Of a stretch of 15,080 nt of DNA, positions 7,360 to 13,618 are shown piece by piece (the stretch's first letter is position 1; the number at the start of each line of letters is the position of its first letter). Location of the stretch: NCBI GenBank assembly GCA_035620975.1, contig DASPFV010000226.1, positions 1-15,080 of the forward strand, read 5' to 3'. Source of the DNA: DASPFV01 sp035620975. Lineage in GTDB: Bacteria > Acidobacteriota > Vicinamibacteria > Vicinamibacterales > 2-12-FULL-66-21. Below the pieces are notes generated by a model. That model was given only the letters and a program-made list of their open reading frames with translations. It did no database searches and was not told the DNA's origin. The position numbers and the translations under genes were made by a program.

Positions 7360-7979
7360 TACAGCCCTCCAATCAACGACCGGCCGTCCCGGGTGTCGTC
7401 CCCACGTTGCTGGCGGGTGGAGGGCGTGGCCCAGGTGACCAGACGTTCATTGTCGCACCTGTCAGGCGGCGACACGCTCCACGGAATCAGTCCACATGCG
7501 GCTGCTGACTTTCCGAGGCCAGCCTCGTCGGGCCACGGGTTGTCACCAGCGATTACAGGCACAACGAGAACCGGCACCGTAACTCGCCGCAGAAGGCGGC
7601 GCAGAGTAGATCCGAACGCCAGACGATCGAGCCATGAGCGATGCGCAACGCCCCTCACGATCAGGTCCGCATCGCGACGTTCTACCATCTCGAGAATCGC
7701 GACTTCGCTGGCGCCAGGTGCGACCTCGGTGTCTACATCGGCCGCGCCGACAGACGCAGCCTTGCGCCGCAGGCGGTCTGCAAGTGCTTTCAGTTGTGCA
7801 GGGAGCCGCCGGACCTCCTCCCAGGCCTCACTGCCGCTGAAGACCATGCGCCCAGCCACATCTTTCAGTGCGTGGACAAGGGTAATCCGAGCGCCGTGAC
7901 GCCGAGACAGGTCTACAGCAGTTCTCAGTGCGACTGCAGAAGCGATTGAGAAATCGAACGGCGTGAGAATGCGATGCAG
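7359..7979 (-). CDS. Universal stress protein (single UspA domain), start codon unclear
   Basis: The frame reads HRILTPFDFSIASAVALRTA at the N-terminus and DADLIVRGVAHRSWLDRLAF, GSTLRRLL, VTVPVLVVPV at the end of the domain, a complete UspA fold of about 145 residues. The G-x2-G-x9-G(S/T) nucleotide loop is altered: the first glycine is present (GVAHR), then FGST. No ATG, GTG or TTG lies in frame between the upstream stop (about 8021) and the first conserved residue; CTG at 7977-7979, right where homologues start, is the only reasonable initiator. From about 7544 to the stop a 61-residue tail (beginning GDNPWPDEAG) has no family resemblance. The gene may be start-damaged or use CTG. It lies 57 bp after the tandem stress protein gene. 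Confidence 0.65.
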   Translation of the reverse strand: MHRILTPFDFSIASAVALRTAVDLSRRHGARITLVHALKDVAGRMVFSGSEAWEEVRRLPAQLKALADRLRRKAASVGAADVDTEVAPGASEVAILEMVERRDADLIVRGVAHRSWLDRLAFGSTLRRLLRRVTVPVLVVPVIAGDNPWPDEAGLGKSAAACGLIPWSVSPPDRCDNERLVTWATPSTRQQRGDDTRDGRSLIGGL

Positions 7980-8036
7980 TCCGCGTTCGTCCCGTTCACG
8001 CCTGATTCTTCCCGGATACCGTCTTTACCGCTTTTG

Positions 8037-8903
8037 TTAGGCGGCGAGTTTTCGTTCGACACGAGGCGCCACGCTCGGGATCACCAGGAGCGCCCGGTCG
8101 TTCTTGCGAAGGACGTGGAGGGCCGTGGACCCCAGCATCTTGAAGCCTCGGCTCCGTCCCACTACGACGAGATCCGCGTTCAGATCGGCCGCCTGCTCGA
8201 GAATGGTCCGGACTGCGGGCCCCGTGGAGAGGTGGACGCGCGTGTCGACACCCGCAGGAACCTCCCCCGCGAGCGCTTCCAATCGTCGACGCGCGTCTTC
8301 AAGGACGTGTGTGCGGTATTCCGGCACCATCCATCGCGCCGGGCTCTGAACCGCGTCGGCTGCCTCCACACCTTTGACCGTATGGATCAAGGTCAGCTGC
8401 GCCGCGTCGTCCGACGAGAATCCGATCGCACGCCGGACGATCTCCTCCGAGCCCGGTGACAGATCCACCGCCACGAGCACGTTCCGGAAGGAGATCGGCT
8501 GGTCGGGCGCGTCGCTTGGGACGACGAGCGTCGGAACCTTCGTGCGGCGTATGACCTTTTCGCCGACTGCCGAACGGTGTCGGCCCCACCCGCGACGCGG
8601 CTCCCCACCCATGACGATGAGATCCACCCGGCGCGCATTGGCATGGAGTTCGATGATCTGAGCCGGGTCGCCATGTTGTTCGACCGACTGCGCGCGCACT
8701 CCGGCCTCTTCAGCGCGTCGACGCATGTCCGAGATCCGCTCGAGGCGCTCGGCCGCTCCGTGCGAGAAGGGCTGGTTCGCGGGAACTGCGTGAAGCAGAT
8801 ACAACTCCGCGCCGCTCCGGCGCGCGAGAGTGAGCGCGCGCTCGAACGCCGCCTCCCGCCCATTGAGAGCATTGACTGCTACGAGAATGAGTGTGGGTTC
8901 CAT
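8037..8903 (-). CDS. Tandem universal stress protein (two UspA domains)
   Basis: ATG 8903 follows GGGAGGAATC, a clear Shine-Dalgarno sequence, and yields 288 residues; the upstream ATG at 8933 lies in the promoter and is less likely. Two UspA domains are visible. Domain 1 starts PTLILVAVNALNGREAAFER and ends TKVPTLVVPS, with a degenerate loop (GGEPRRGWGRHRSAVGEK). Domain 2 starts SFRNVLVAVDLSPGSEEI and ends LLVIPS, with VVGRSRGFKMLGSTALHVLR matching the ATP-binding pattern except in detail. Such proteins are cytoplasmic and accumulate in growth arrest, hypoxia or nutrient stress. It is the first gene of the left-facing operon behind a candidate sigma54 promoter. Confidence 0.9.
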   Translation of the reverse strand: MEPTLILVAVNALNGREAAFERALTLARRSGAELYLLHAVPANQPFSHGAAERLERISDMRRRAEEAGVRAQSVEQHGDPAQIIELHANARRVDLIVMGGEPRRGWGRHRSAVGEKVIRRTKVPTLVVPSDAPDQPISFRNVLVAVDLSPGSEEIVRRAIGFSSDDAAQLTLIHTVKGVEAADAVQSPARWMVPEYRTHVLEDARRRLEALAGEVPAGVDTRVHLSTGPAVRTILEQAADLNADLVVVGRSRGFKMLGSTALHVLRKNDRALLVIPSVAPRVERKLAA

Positions 8904-8924
8904 GATTCCTCCCAACGATAAGGA

Positions 8925-8939
8925 GCAACCCATAGACCA
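8925..8939 (-). promoter_or_regulatory. Candidate sigma54 promoter of the left-facing stress operon
   Basis: On the minus strand the sequence is TGGTCTATGGGTTGC. GG and GC are 10 bp apart and the -12 half is a perfect TTGC(T), but the -24 half lacks the usual C after TGG. Transcription would start near 8913, leaving a leader of about ten bases that contains the Shine-Dalgarno sequence of the gene starting at 8903. It is weaker than the other three sigma54 sites in the window, but lies in the right place and faces the shared palindromes at 9003-9088. Confidence 0.45.
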
Positions 8940-9002
8940 TCCTCTTCGCGCATCAACTCGTGTTAATTCAGCTCCTTACACAGAAGAGCTACCGTCCCAT
9001 TC

Positions 9003-9088
9003 CGTTTCAGAATGAAATGAACGCTTAATGCTGAAATTTGGCGGAGGGGAGCTACTGGCAGACCCGAGAGGCATTACACAATGAAACG
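9003..9088. promoter_or_regulatory. Candidate upstream activator sites between divergent sigma54 promoters
   Basis: The best site is CGTTTCAGAATGAAATG at 9003-9019, a palindrome with core TTTC-N5-GAAA. A second, CATTACACAATGAAACG at 9072-9088, matches the same layout with one mismatch in the left arm. A third, poorer one (CGCTTAATGCTGAAATT) lies at 9022-9038. Relative to the right-facing start near 9175 the two better sites are at about -164 and -95; relative to the left-facing start near 8913 they are at about -98 and -167. These are typical distances for enhancer binding by DmpR/XylR-type activators. The rest of 8904-9441 has no convincing large gene. Confidence 0.5.
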
Positions 9089-9148
9089 ATCCGCTTACCT
9101 GAAATGACTGCGCCGATTGCTGGCGTGCGTTTCTGCGCCAGAACGTCG

Positions 9149-9163
9149 TGGCGCGTAACTTGC
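9149..9163 (+). promoter_or_regulatory. Sigma54 promoter of the YceI-to-regulator operon
   Basis: TGGCGCGTAACTTGC matches the sigma54 consensus TGGCACG-N4-TTGC with one mismatch, including the invariant GG and GC 10 bp apart. The expected start is near 9175, about 110 bp before the small ORF at 9285 and about 267 bp before yceI. Because the operon ends with a sigma54 activator, this promoter probably forms a positive feedback loop. Confidence 0.75.
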
Positions 9164-9225
9164 CCCTCCGAACAAGAGTGCGAGTGAGTGGTCCTGCTCG
9201 CAACCGACACACGCTCGATGGGCAG

Positions 9226-9245
9226 TCGGTTTCGCTCGGTTTCGC
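9226..9245. repeat. Short direct repeat in the operon leader
   Basis: Two adjacent copies of TCGGTTTCGC occupy 9226-9235 and 9236-9245, in the 5' untranslated region of the right-facing operon. An inverted pair TGCGAG (9179-9184) and CTCGCA (9197-9202) lies just upstream, near the expected transcription start, and could form a small hairpin. No function is apparent. Confidence 0.5.
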
Positions 9246-9284
9246 TCGACCGCGCCGCGCAGCCACGTGCGAAAGGAGGACCAC

Positions 9285-9332
9285 ATGAAGAGTTGGAACG
9301 CAGGCGACATCGACCTGGCGCGAGCCGCGTGA
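9285..9332 (+). CDS. 15-residue ORF with a strong ribosome binding site
   Basis: AAAGGAGG (9272-9279) lies 5 bp before ATG 9285, the strongest Shine-Dalgarno context in this leader. The ORF encodes MKSWNAGDIDLARAA and ends in TGA at 9330-9332. The same frame then continues through RPRLRRMAGQAERFILTVAV, a membrane-like stretch, to a TGA at 9408-9410; the codon ATG 9351 in it could also start translation. It may be a leader peptide, a real small protein, or the 5' remnant of a membrane-protein gene broken by one stop codon. No family is recognisable. Confidence 0.35.
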   Translation: MKSWNAGDIDLARAA

Positions 9333-9441
9333 CGCCCGAGGTTGAGAAGGATGGCCGGCCAAGCGGAGCGGTTCATCCTGACCGTGGCGGTCACTGTCAG
9401 CCTGTCGTGAACGAACGCTCTCTTTATTGGAGGAACGTGAA

Positions 9442-9996
9442 ATGCCAACAACAGCAACTGCAGAACGTCCCGTCAGCACCGTCTACCAGATCGACCGAAG
9501 TCACAGCGAGGTGCGCTTTCGCGTTCGTCACCTGCTGTCGCGCGTGGGGGGACAATTCAAAGACTTCGCAGGGGAGATCGCATTCGACCCCGATCACCCG
9601 GAGGCGTCCAGCGTCGACGTGCGGATCGATGCGGCGTCGATCGACACTGGCGTTTCGGACCGGGACGCGCACCTCCGTTCGGACGATTTCTTTGCCGTGG
9701 AGAAGTACCCCCAGCTCACGTTCGTCAGCGACCGCGTCGTCAAGACTGGCGCCGACTCGTTCGTTGCGCGTGGGACCCTGACGATTCGAGGTGTCAGTCG
9801 GCATATCGAGTTGCCTGTGAGCTACCTCGGAAGCGCGCGCGACCCGTATGGGAAGGACCTGGTCGCCTTCGAAGCGTCAATTCGGATCAATCGCAAGGAC
9901 TTCGGCTTGACGTGGAACGCGGCACTTGAAACCGGCGGGCTTCTGGTCGGCGACGACGTCGACGTGTCGCTCAATATCGAAGCCGCGAGGGCCTGA
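9442..9996 (+). CDS. YceI-family lipid-binding protein
   Basis: GGAGG at 9429-9433 sits 8 bp before ATG 9442; a TTG at 9427 inside the Shine-Dalgarno sequence is rejected. The 184-residue protein begins MPTTATAERPVSTVYQIDRS and shows the YceI pattern: HSEVRFRVRHLLSRVGGQF, DFAGEIAFDPDHPEASSVDV, SIDTGVSDRDAHLRSDDFF, YPQLTFVSDRV and GTLTIRGVSR. The C-terminus has the usual INRKDFGLTWN motif. The family forms an eight-stranded lipocalin-like barrel that binds polyisoprenoid or other amphiphilic lipids. There is no signal peptide, so this copy is cytoplasmic. It is the first sizeable gene after the sigma54 promoter and is followed by the VOC gene after 27 bp. Confidence 0.92.
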   Translation: MPTTATAERPVSTVYQIDRSHSEVRFRVRHLLSRVGGQFKDFAGEIAFDPDHPEASSVDVRIDAASIDTGVSDRDAHLRSDDFFAVEKYPQLTFVSDRVVKTGADSFVARGTLTIRGVSRHIELPVSYLGSARDPYGKDLVAFEASIRINRKDFGLTWNAALETGGLLVGDDVDVSLNIEAARA

Positions 9997-10023
9997 CAAG
10001 GATCGAGGCGTAAGGAGGAAGTG

Positions 10024-10569
10024 ATGAGCGCGGTCGCGCAGTACCATGGTCTTCCGGCGTCCGTGCGTCTGCCCGACCAGACCCGGATCGGCGCAGTGCA
10101 CCTGCAGATCGCCGATCTGCAGCGCTCGCTCGAGTACTACCAGGGTGTGCTCGGCCTTGAAGTGTTCGACCGCAGTACGGCGCGGGTCTCGTTCGGCGTG
10201 AAGGGTGCTGCACAGCCCCTGGTGCATGTCGTCGAGAAGCATGGTGTGTCGCCGGTGCCACGCCGCGGCAGGTTCGGGCTGTATCACTTCGCCGTTCTCC
10301 TGCCGGACCGCGGCGCGCTCGGCCGTTTTGCCGCGCACGTGCTCGGTCTCGGACTGGCACCCGGGATGGCGGACCACGCCGTGAGCGAAGCCTTGTACCT
10401 GAGCGATCCCGACGGCCTCGGGATCGAGGTGTATGCGGACCGGCCCGCTGAGTCCTGGAGCTATCAGGGCAAGGAACTTGTGATGACCACAGAGCCGCTC
10501 GACATCACCGAGCTCATCGCTGCGGGCAAGGGCGAGGACTGGAGGGGAGCTCCCGCGGGAACAACTTGA
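10024..10569 (+). CDS. VOC-fold dioxygenase-like protein, N-terminal half of a CatE-type enzyme
   Basis: AAGGAGG at 10012-10018 precedes ATG 10024. The 181-residue product contains one vicinal-oxygen-chelate module: IGAVHLQIADLQRSLEYYQ (H26), LYHFAVLLPDR (H88) and HAVSEALYLSDPDGLGIEVY (E135). The H/H/E set is the usual metal triad. It resembles the first domain of Bacillus CatE-like catechol 2,3-dioxygenases, including the following YADRP-W and MTTEPLDI linker, but it stops at GAPAGTT just where the second VOC domain (normally IGHxHLHV) would begin. It is either a shortened gene or a natural one-domain form that dimerises. An aromatic-ring-related activity would fit the aromatic-type sensor at the end of the operon, but this is inference. 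Confidence 0.8.
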   Translation: MSAVAQYHGLPASVRLPDQTRIGAVHLQIADLQRSLEYYQGVLGLEVFDRSTARVSFGVKGAAQPLVHVVEKHGVSPVPRRGRFGLYHFAVLLPDRGALGRFAAHVLGLGLAPGMADHAVSEALYLSDPDGLGIEVYADRPAESWSYQGKELVMTTEPLDITELIAAGKGEDWRGAPAGTT

Positions 10570-10605
10570 ACAGCTCATACATGCGGAGAGAGAGGTTGGT
10601 TTGAC

Positions 10606-11025
10606 ATGAATCCGTACGCGATGCTGGCATCCGGAAGCGCCACATCGACTTCGTCCGCACTCGCCGCCCGCCTGGCGGCCTGGCACGACGCGATGGTGGC
10701 GCACGAGCGGCGGCTCCGGACCGGCCGGACTGGTGATGTGTGCGATGACGAATGTCCTCACGCGGAGGCTCGGACGCTGTGGGCTGAGGCCCTGGCCGCG
10801 TTTGGCGAGCGTGCACGCGAGCTGTCGTTTCTCCGCTCGCGCGCGACGAGCCACGCAGAGCCGACAGCGAGTGACGTTCGGCTGGGTTCCCGTGAATCCG
10901 AGCGCGCCGACAACGATCGGCTGTCGTCCGGTGAATGGAGAAGAGCCGTCCGCGACCCTCGTGGTCGGCCGGTCACGAGTCCGACGCTGCGACCGCGGCG
11001 CATGATGACGGAGGCCGAACTGTGA
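10606..11025 (+). CDS. Uncharacterised stress-operon protein with CDDEC-P-H motif
   Basis: The 139-residue product starts MNPYAMLASG. Residues 18-80 look like a compact helical domain: LAARLAAWHDAMVAHERRLR, then DVCDDECPHAEARTLWAEAL and RELSFLRSRA. H27, H33, C46, C50 and H52 could bind a metal. The remaining 59 residues are rich in serine, arginine and glutamate and probably disordered. The Shine-Dalgarno sequence (AGAGG about 11 bp upstream) is poor. I recall similar sequences in other bacteria only as hypothetical proteins. The stop overlaps the next start (GTGA), which shows it is part of the operon. Confidence 0.65.
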   Translation: MNPYAMLASGSATSTSSALAARLAAWHDAMVAHERRLRTGRTGDVCDDECPHAEARTLWAEALAAFGERARELSFLRSRATSHAEPTASDVRLGSRESERADNDRLSSGEWRRAVRDPRGRPVTSPTLRPRRMMTEAEL

Positions 11026-11285
11026 CACTGCGTCAGGGACTGGGCGCAGACGTGCAGCGTATGTACGAACAGATCGATGACCTGCTGGACAGCAAGGACG
11101 CCATCATCATCCTTACGGACGGGCACCGAGTGATCCACTACGCACGCGGGTTCGGATTGTCGGCGTGCCATCACGAGCTGCTGGCTGTGCAGATCGACCG
11201 CGCCATACGTCGAGTCACGCGAGCCGAATCAGTCGAAGTCGGCCAACCCGTCGTCGAGCGCGAGGAGTGTTCACAGGCGGCTTAA
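11022..11285 (+). CDS. Uncharacterised 87-residue protein of the stress operon
   Basis: GTG 11022 overlaps the previous stop codon as GTGA and is preceded at 7 bp by GGAGG (11010-11014), so it is preferred over the upstream ATG 10935. The product begins VTLRQGLGADVQRMYEQIDD and appears as a mixed alpha/beta small domain: a helix at about 8-22, a strand DAIIILTDGHRVIHYARGF (about 26-44), and a helix around HHELLAVQIDRAIRR (49-63). The C-terminal tail is acidic. No family or catalytic motif is recognised. Tight coupling to its neighbours suggests they act together. Confidence 0.65.
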   Translation: MTLRQGLGADVQRMYEQIDDLLDSKDAIIILTDGHRVIHYARGFGLSACHHELLAVQIDRAIRRVTRAESVEVGQPVVEREECSQAA

Positions 11286-11294
11286 GGAGGAATT

Positions 11295-11759
11295 GTGCTT
11301 TACACCAGAACGGCAATCGAACCTCGAGCCGGCGGCGGCTCGCTTCTGCCATCGATCGCTCGGACCGATGTGCGCCCGGTGTCCAGCGACGAGCGAGTTC
11401 GATACGCCGCTGAGCGCGCGTTGGACCAGATCCTCGCGGACTCTTTCCCGGCGAGCGATCCGCCTTCGTGGACGCTGGGAGTCTCTCGTCCTGAGCCGGT
11501 CCGTCGAGCCTCGAGCGTGGAAGCACGACCCGGCGCAAAGAGTGATCACCGCGAGGCGGGCAGGATCGATACCCTCGACGTCTCGCTCCCGCCGGACACG
11601 AGACGGCCGTTTCCTCGAGCCCTGGCTTCACTGGCTGGCGCGGCCGGCGTTGCGCTGCTCGTTCCCTTCGTCATCCTGCTGGTCGGTGTGCCCGTGGCCC
11701 TTGTCGTGCGAGGCGTCGCGGAGACCATCGGTTGGCTGTTGGCCCGGATAGTCGGATAG
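11295..11759 (+). CDS. Small protein with DSFPASDPPSW motif and C-terminal membrane helices
   Basis: AAGGAGG (11284-11290) precedes GTG 11295, giving 154 residues. Residues 32-59 contain DERVRYAAERALDQILADSF then PASDPPSW, a short motif shared by many small uncharacterised bacterial proteins. A polar, arginine-rich linker follows, and about residues 109-140 (LASLAGAAGVALLVPFVILL onward) form one long or two short membrane helices. It ends in WLLARIVG, which looks like a third amphipathic or membrane segment. The role is unknown; the location suggests a membrane-anchored stress protein with a short cytoplasmic motif. Confidence 0.65.
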   Translation: MLYTRTAIEPRAGGGSLLPSIARTDVRPVSSDERVRYAAERALDQILADSFPASDPPSWTLGVSRPEPVRRASSVEARPGAKSDHREAGRIDTLDVSLPPDTRRPFPRALASLAGAAGVALLVPFVILLVGVPVALVVRGVAETIGWLLARIVG

Positions 11760-11782
11760 GCGCATGCCTTTGGATCACGGCC

Positions 11783-11798
11783 TTGCTATCGCTAGCAA
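11783..11798. promoter_or_regulatory. Perfect inverted repeat before the regulator gene (possible operator)
   Basis: TTGCTATCGCTAGCAA consists of perfect 6-base arms around a 4-base centre. It lies between the previous stop codon and GTG 11830, and inside a possible 22-codon extension from ATG 11764. A TAGAAT at 11813-11818 resembles a -10 box, though no good -35 box is properly spaced. It may be an operator for separate control of the regulator, or a small RNA hairpin. Confidence 0.35.
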
Positions 11799-11829
11799 CA
11801 GGACCCAGGTCGTAGAATGGGGCAGCACC

Positions 11830-13515
11830 GTGAAGCGACAATCTCGCTCCTTTCAGCGGACAGCCAAGCCGCTCCATCTTGCGGAGCTGCTGGACTTCCG
11901 TCCGGACCAGGGCATCATCAGGCTGCATGAACAGCGCGTCGTGATCCTGAGCGCTGCGGCAATGGGCCTGCTGCGCAAGGAGCTGGTCGACACGCTCGGG
12001 CTGGAGACCGCGAGGCGGCTGCTGCTGCGATTCGGGTTTGCCGATGGGTATCATGACGCCGTCAGCCTGCGGGACCGATCGAACTGGGCCAGTCCCGGAG
12101 AGGGGCTACGTTCCGGCGCGATGCTGCACACGCTCGAGGGGATCGCCCACGCAGACGTGATCAGAATCGAGCACGACGAAGCGACCGGGCGGTTCGAAGA
12201 AGAAGTCGTGTGGCGCGACTCGTACGAGGCCGAGCAGCACGTGCACCACTACGGCCGCAGTCGGTCGGCTGTCTGCTGGTCTCTCGTCGGGTACTCGAGC
12301 GGATACGTCAGCGCGTGCATGGGCAAGGAGATCTATTTCCGGGAAACCGAATGCCTGGGACAGGGGGCCAAAGCCTGCTCCGTCATCGGACGGGATGCGG
12401 ACAGTTGGGGTGATGAGCTCCGCAGCATCCGCGAGGACTTTCAAGCGGCCAACCTCGGGCAGGAAGTCGAGCGTCTCCGCGAGGCCGTCGGGCGGCGCGT
12501 CAAGGAGCTGGACCGACGCGAGCGCCTGCTGGAGCGGCGCGAGCGCGAGCTGAACCTGCTGCGCGACCGGGTCAGCCGGCACGCGGCCTCCAAGCACTTC
12601 ATCGCCCGCAGTCCTGCGATGGAGGAAGTGCTGGAGCTCGCCGCCCGCGTCGCTCCGCTCGACACGACCGTTCTCGTCTACGGCGAAAGCGGCACGGGCA
12701 AAGAGTTCATCGTCAGGATGATCCACGATCAGAGCCCACGGGCGAGCGCTCCCTTCGTGAGCATCAACTGCGCGGCGCTGACAGAGACCTTGCTCGAATC
12801 CGAGTTGTTCGGCCACGTGCGCGGCGCCTTCACGGGCGCGGTTCGAGACAAGGCTGGCCTTTTCGAGGTCGCCGGCAGCGGCACGATCTTTCTGGACGAG
12901 ATCGGGGAAGTCGCTCCCACGATCCAGGCGAAGCTGCTCCGCGCCCTCCAGGAACGTGAGATCCGGCGCGTCGGCGCCGAGCGCAACATCAGGATCAATG
13001 CGCGCGTCGTTGCCGCCACGAATCGTGATCTGCGAGCGGCCGTCGATGCCGGCACGTTCCGTGAGGACCTCTATTTCCGGCTGGGTGCGTTCATCATCAC
13101 CGTGCCAGCGTTGCGCGATCGCCGCGAAGATATTCCTCCGCTCGTGCATCACTTTCTCGTCCGGGCGGCGTCGCGCATGAATAAGGACGTGACGGCCATG
13201 TCTGCCGAGGCGATGACAGCCCTGATGAACTACAGCTGGCCCGGCAACGTCCGCGAGCTCGAGCATGCTGTCGAGCGCGCGGTGATTCTCGCCAACGGAC
13301 CGAGCATCCGTGTGCGGGAGCTGCCCCCGGAGGTCACGCAGAAGACGCGGCGCCGCCCGGGAGACGACACGCTGGACCTGCAGGAACAGGAGCGCGTCAT
13401 GATCGAACGCGCCCTCGAAAAGTTTGGCGGCAATCGCCGCCGAGCGGCCGAGGCGTTGAAGATCAGCACCGTAACGCTCTGGCGGAAGATGAAGCACTAC
13501 GGCCTTTCATCCTGA
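11830..13515 (+). CDS. Sigma54-dependent activator of the DmpR/XylR/MopR type (XylR_N, V4R, AAA+, Fis HTH)
   Basis: From GTG 11830 the product has 561 residues, like DmpR and XylR, and aligns without gaps to DmpR from the start; ATG 11764 would add 22 unrelated residues and cover an inverted repeat. Numbered from GTG, the sensor has H100 (MLHTLEG) and W128 (VVWRDSYEAE), the phenol-contacting positions in DmpR. C149, E172, C175 and C183 reproduce the C-x22-E-x2-C-x7-C zinc site of MopR. A coiled-coil linker lies at about 200-250. The AAA+ domain has GESGTGKE (285-292), GAFTGA (332-337) and GTIFLDEIGE (351-360). A Fis-type helix-turn-helix ends the protein. On effector binding it should form a hexameric ATPase that opens sigma54 promoters. 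It closes the operon that begins at 9149. Confidence 0.93.
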   Translation: MKRQSRSFQRTAKPLHLAELLDFRPDQGIIRLHEQRVVILSAAAMGLLRKELVDTLGLETARRLLLRFGFADGYHDAVSLRDRSNWASPGEGLRSGAMLHTLEGIAHADVIRIEHDEATGRFEEEVVWRDSYEAEQHVHHYGRSRSAVCWSLVGYSSGYVSACMGKEIYFRETECLGQGAKACSVIGRDADSWGDELRSIREDFQAANLGQEVERLREAVGRRVKELDRRERLLERRERELNLLRDRVSRHAASKHFIARSPAMEEVLELAARVAPLDTTVLVYGESGTGKEFIVRMIHDQSPRASAPFVSINCAALTETLLESELFGHVRGAFTGAVRDKAGLFEVAGSGTIFLDEIGEVAPTIQAKLLRALQEREIRRVGAERNIRINARVVAATNRDLRAAVDAGTFREDLYFRLGAFIITVPALRDRREDIPPLVHHFLVRAASRMNKDVTAMSAEAMTALMNYSWPGNVRELEHAVERAVILANGPSIRVRELPPEVTQKTRRRPGDDTLDLQEQERVMIERALEKFGGNRRRAAEALKISTVTLWRKMKHYGLSS

Positions 13516-13539
13516 AGGCGGGCCTTTCTTTTCGAAACC
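13503..13539. promoter_or_regulatory. Candidate activator sites upstream of the HPF promoter (or weak terminator)
   Basis: Two palindromes lie 20 bp apart at the end of the regulator gene: CCTTTCATCCTGAAGGC (13503-13519) and CCTTTCTTTTCGAAACC (13523-13539). The second has the full TTTC-N5-GAAA core and the first misses the final A. Their centres are at about -106 and -86 from the expected start near 13617. The same stretch can form a small AAGG-cggg-CCTT hairpin followed by TCTTTT, so it may instead, or also, be a weak Rho-independent terminator of the regulator transcript. Confidence 0.45.
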
Positions 13540-13590
13540 GACCGCCCACACTCGACCTCGTGGAGATCGGCCACTGGCTCCTCCAAGAGG

Positions 13591-13605
13591 TGGCCCGCGC
13601 CTTGC
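13591..13605 (+). promoter_or_regulatory. Sigma54 promoter of the HPF-like gene
   Basis: TGGCCCGCGCCTTGC matches TGGCACG-N4-TTGC with one mismatch, with GG and GC 10 bp apart. The -12 C lies at 13605, so transcription should begin near 13617, only about two bases before ATG 13619. The downstream gene accordingly shows no Shine-Dalgarno sequence. Confidence 0.72.
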
Positions 13606-13618
13606 GCTTATCTAGCGC

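Noticed and set aside
9095..9457. Minus-strand frames across the divergent intergenic region
   Set aside because: No family resemblance and no ribosome binding site. The region carries a sigma54 promoter, palindromes and a leader with its own Shine-Dalgarno sites on the plus strand.
9877..11028. 383-codon minus-strand frame across the VOC and following genes
   Set aside because: The plus-strand genes have ribosome binding sites, overlaps and a recognisable VOC domain; the antisense frame has low-complexity composition and no motif.
12106..13497. 463-codon open frame on the minus strand across the sigma54 activator
   Set aside because: It is antisense to the AAA+ and sensor domains, has no recognisable motif and arises from GC-rich third positions of the real gene.
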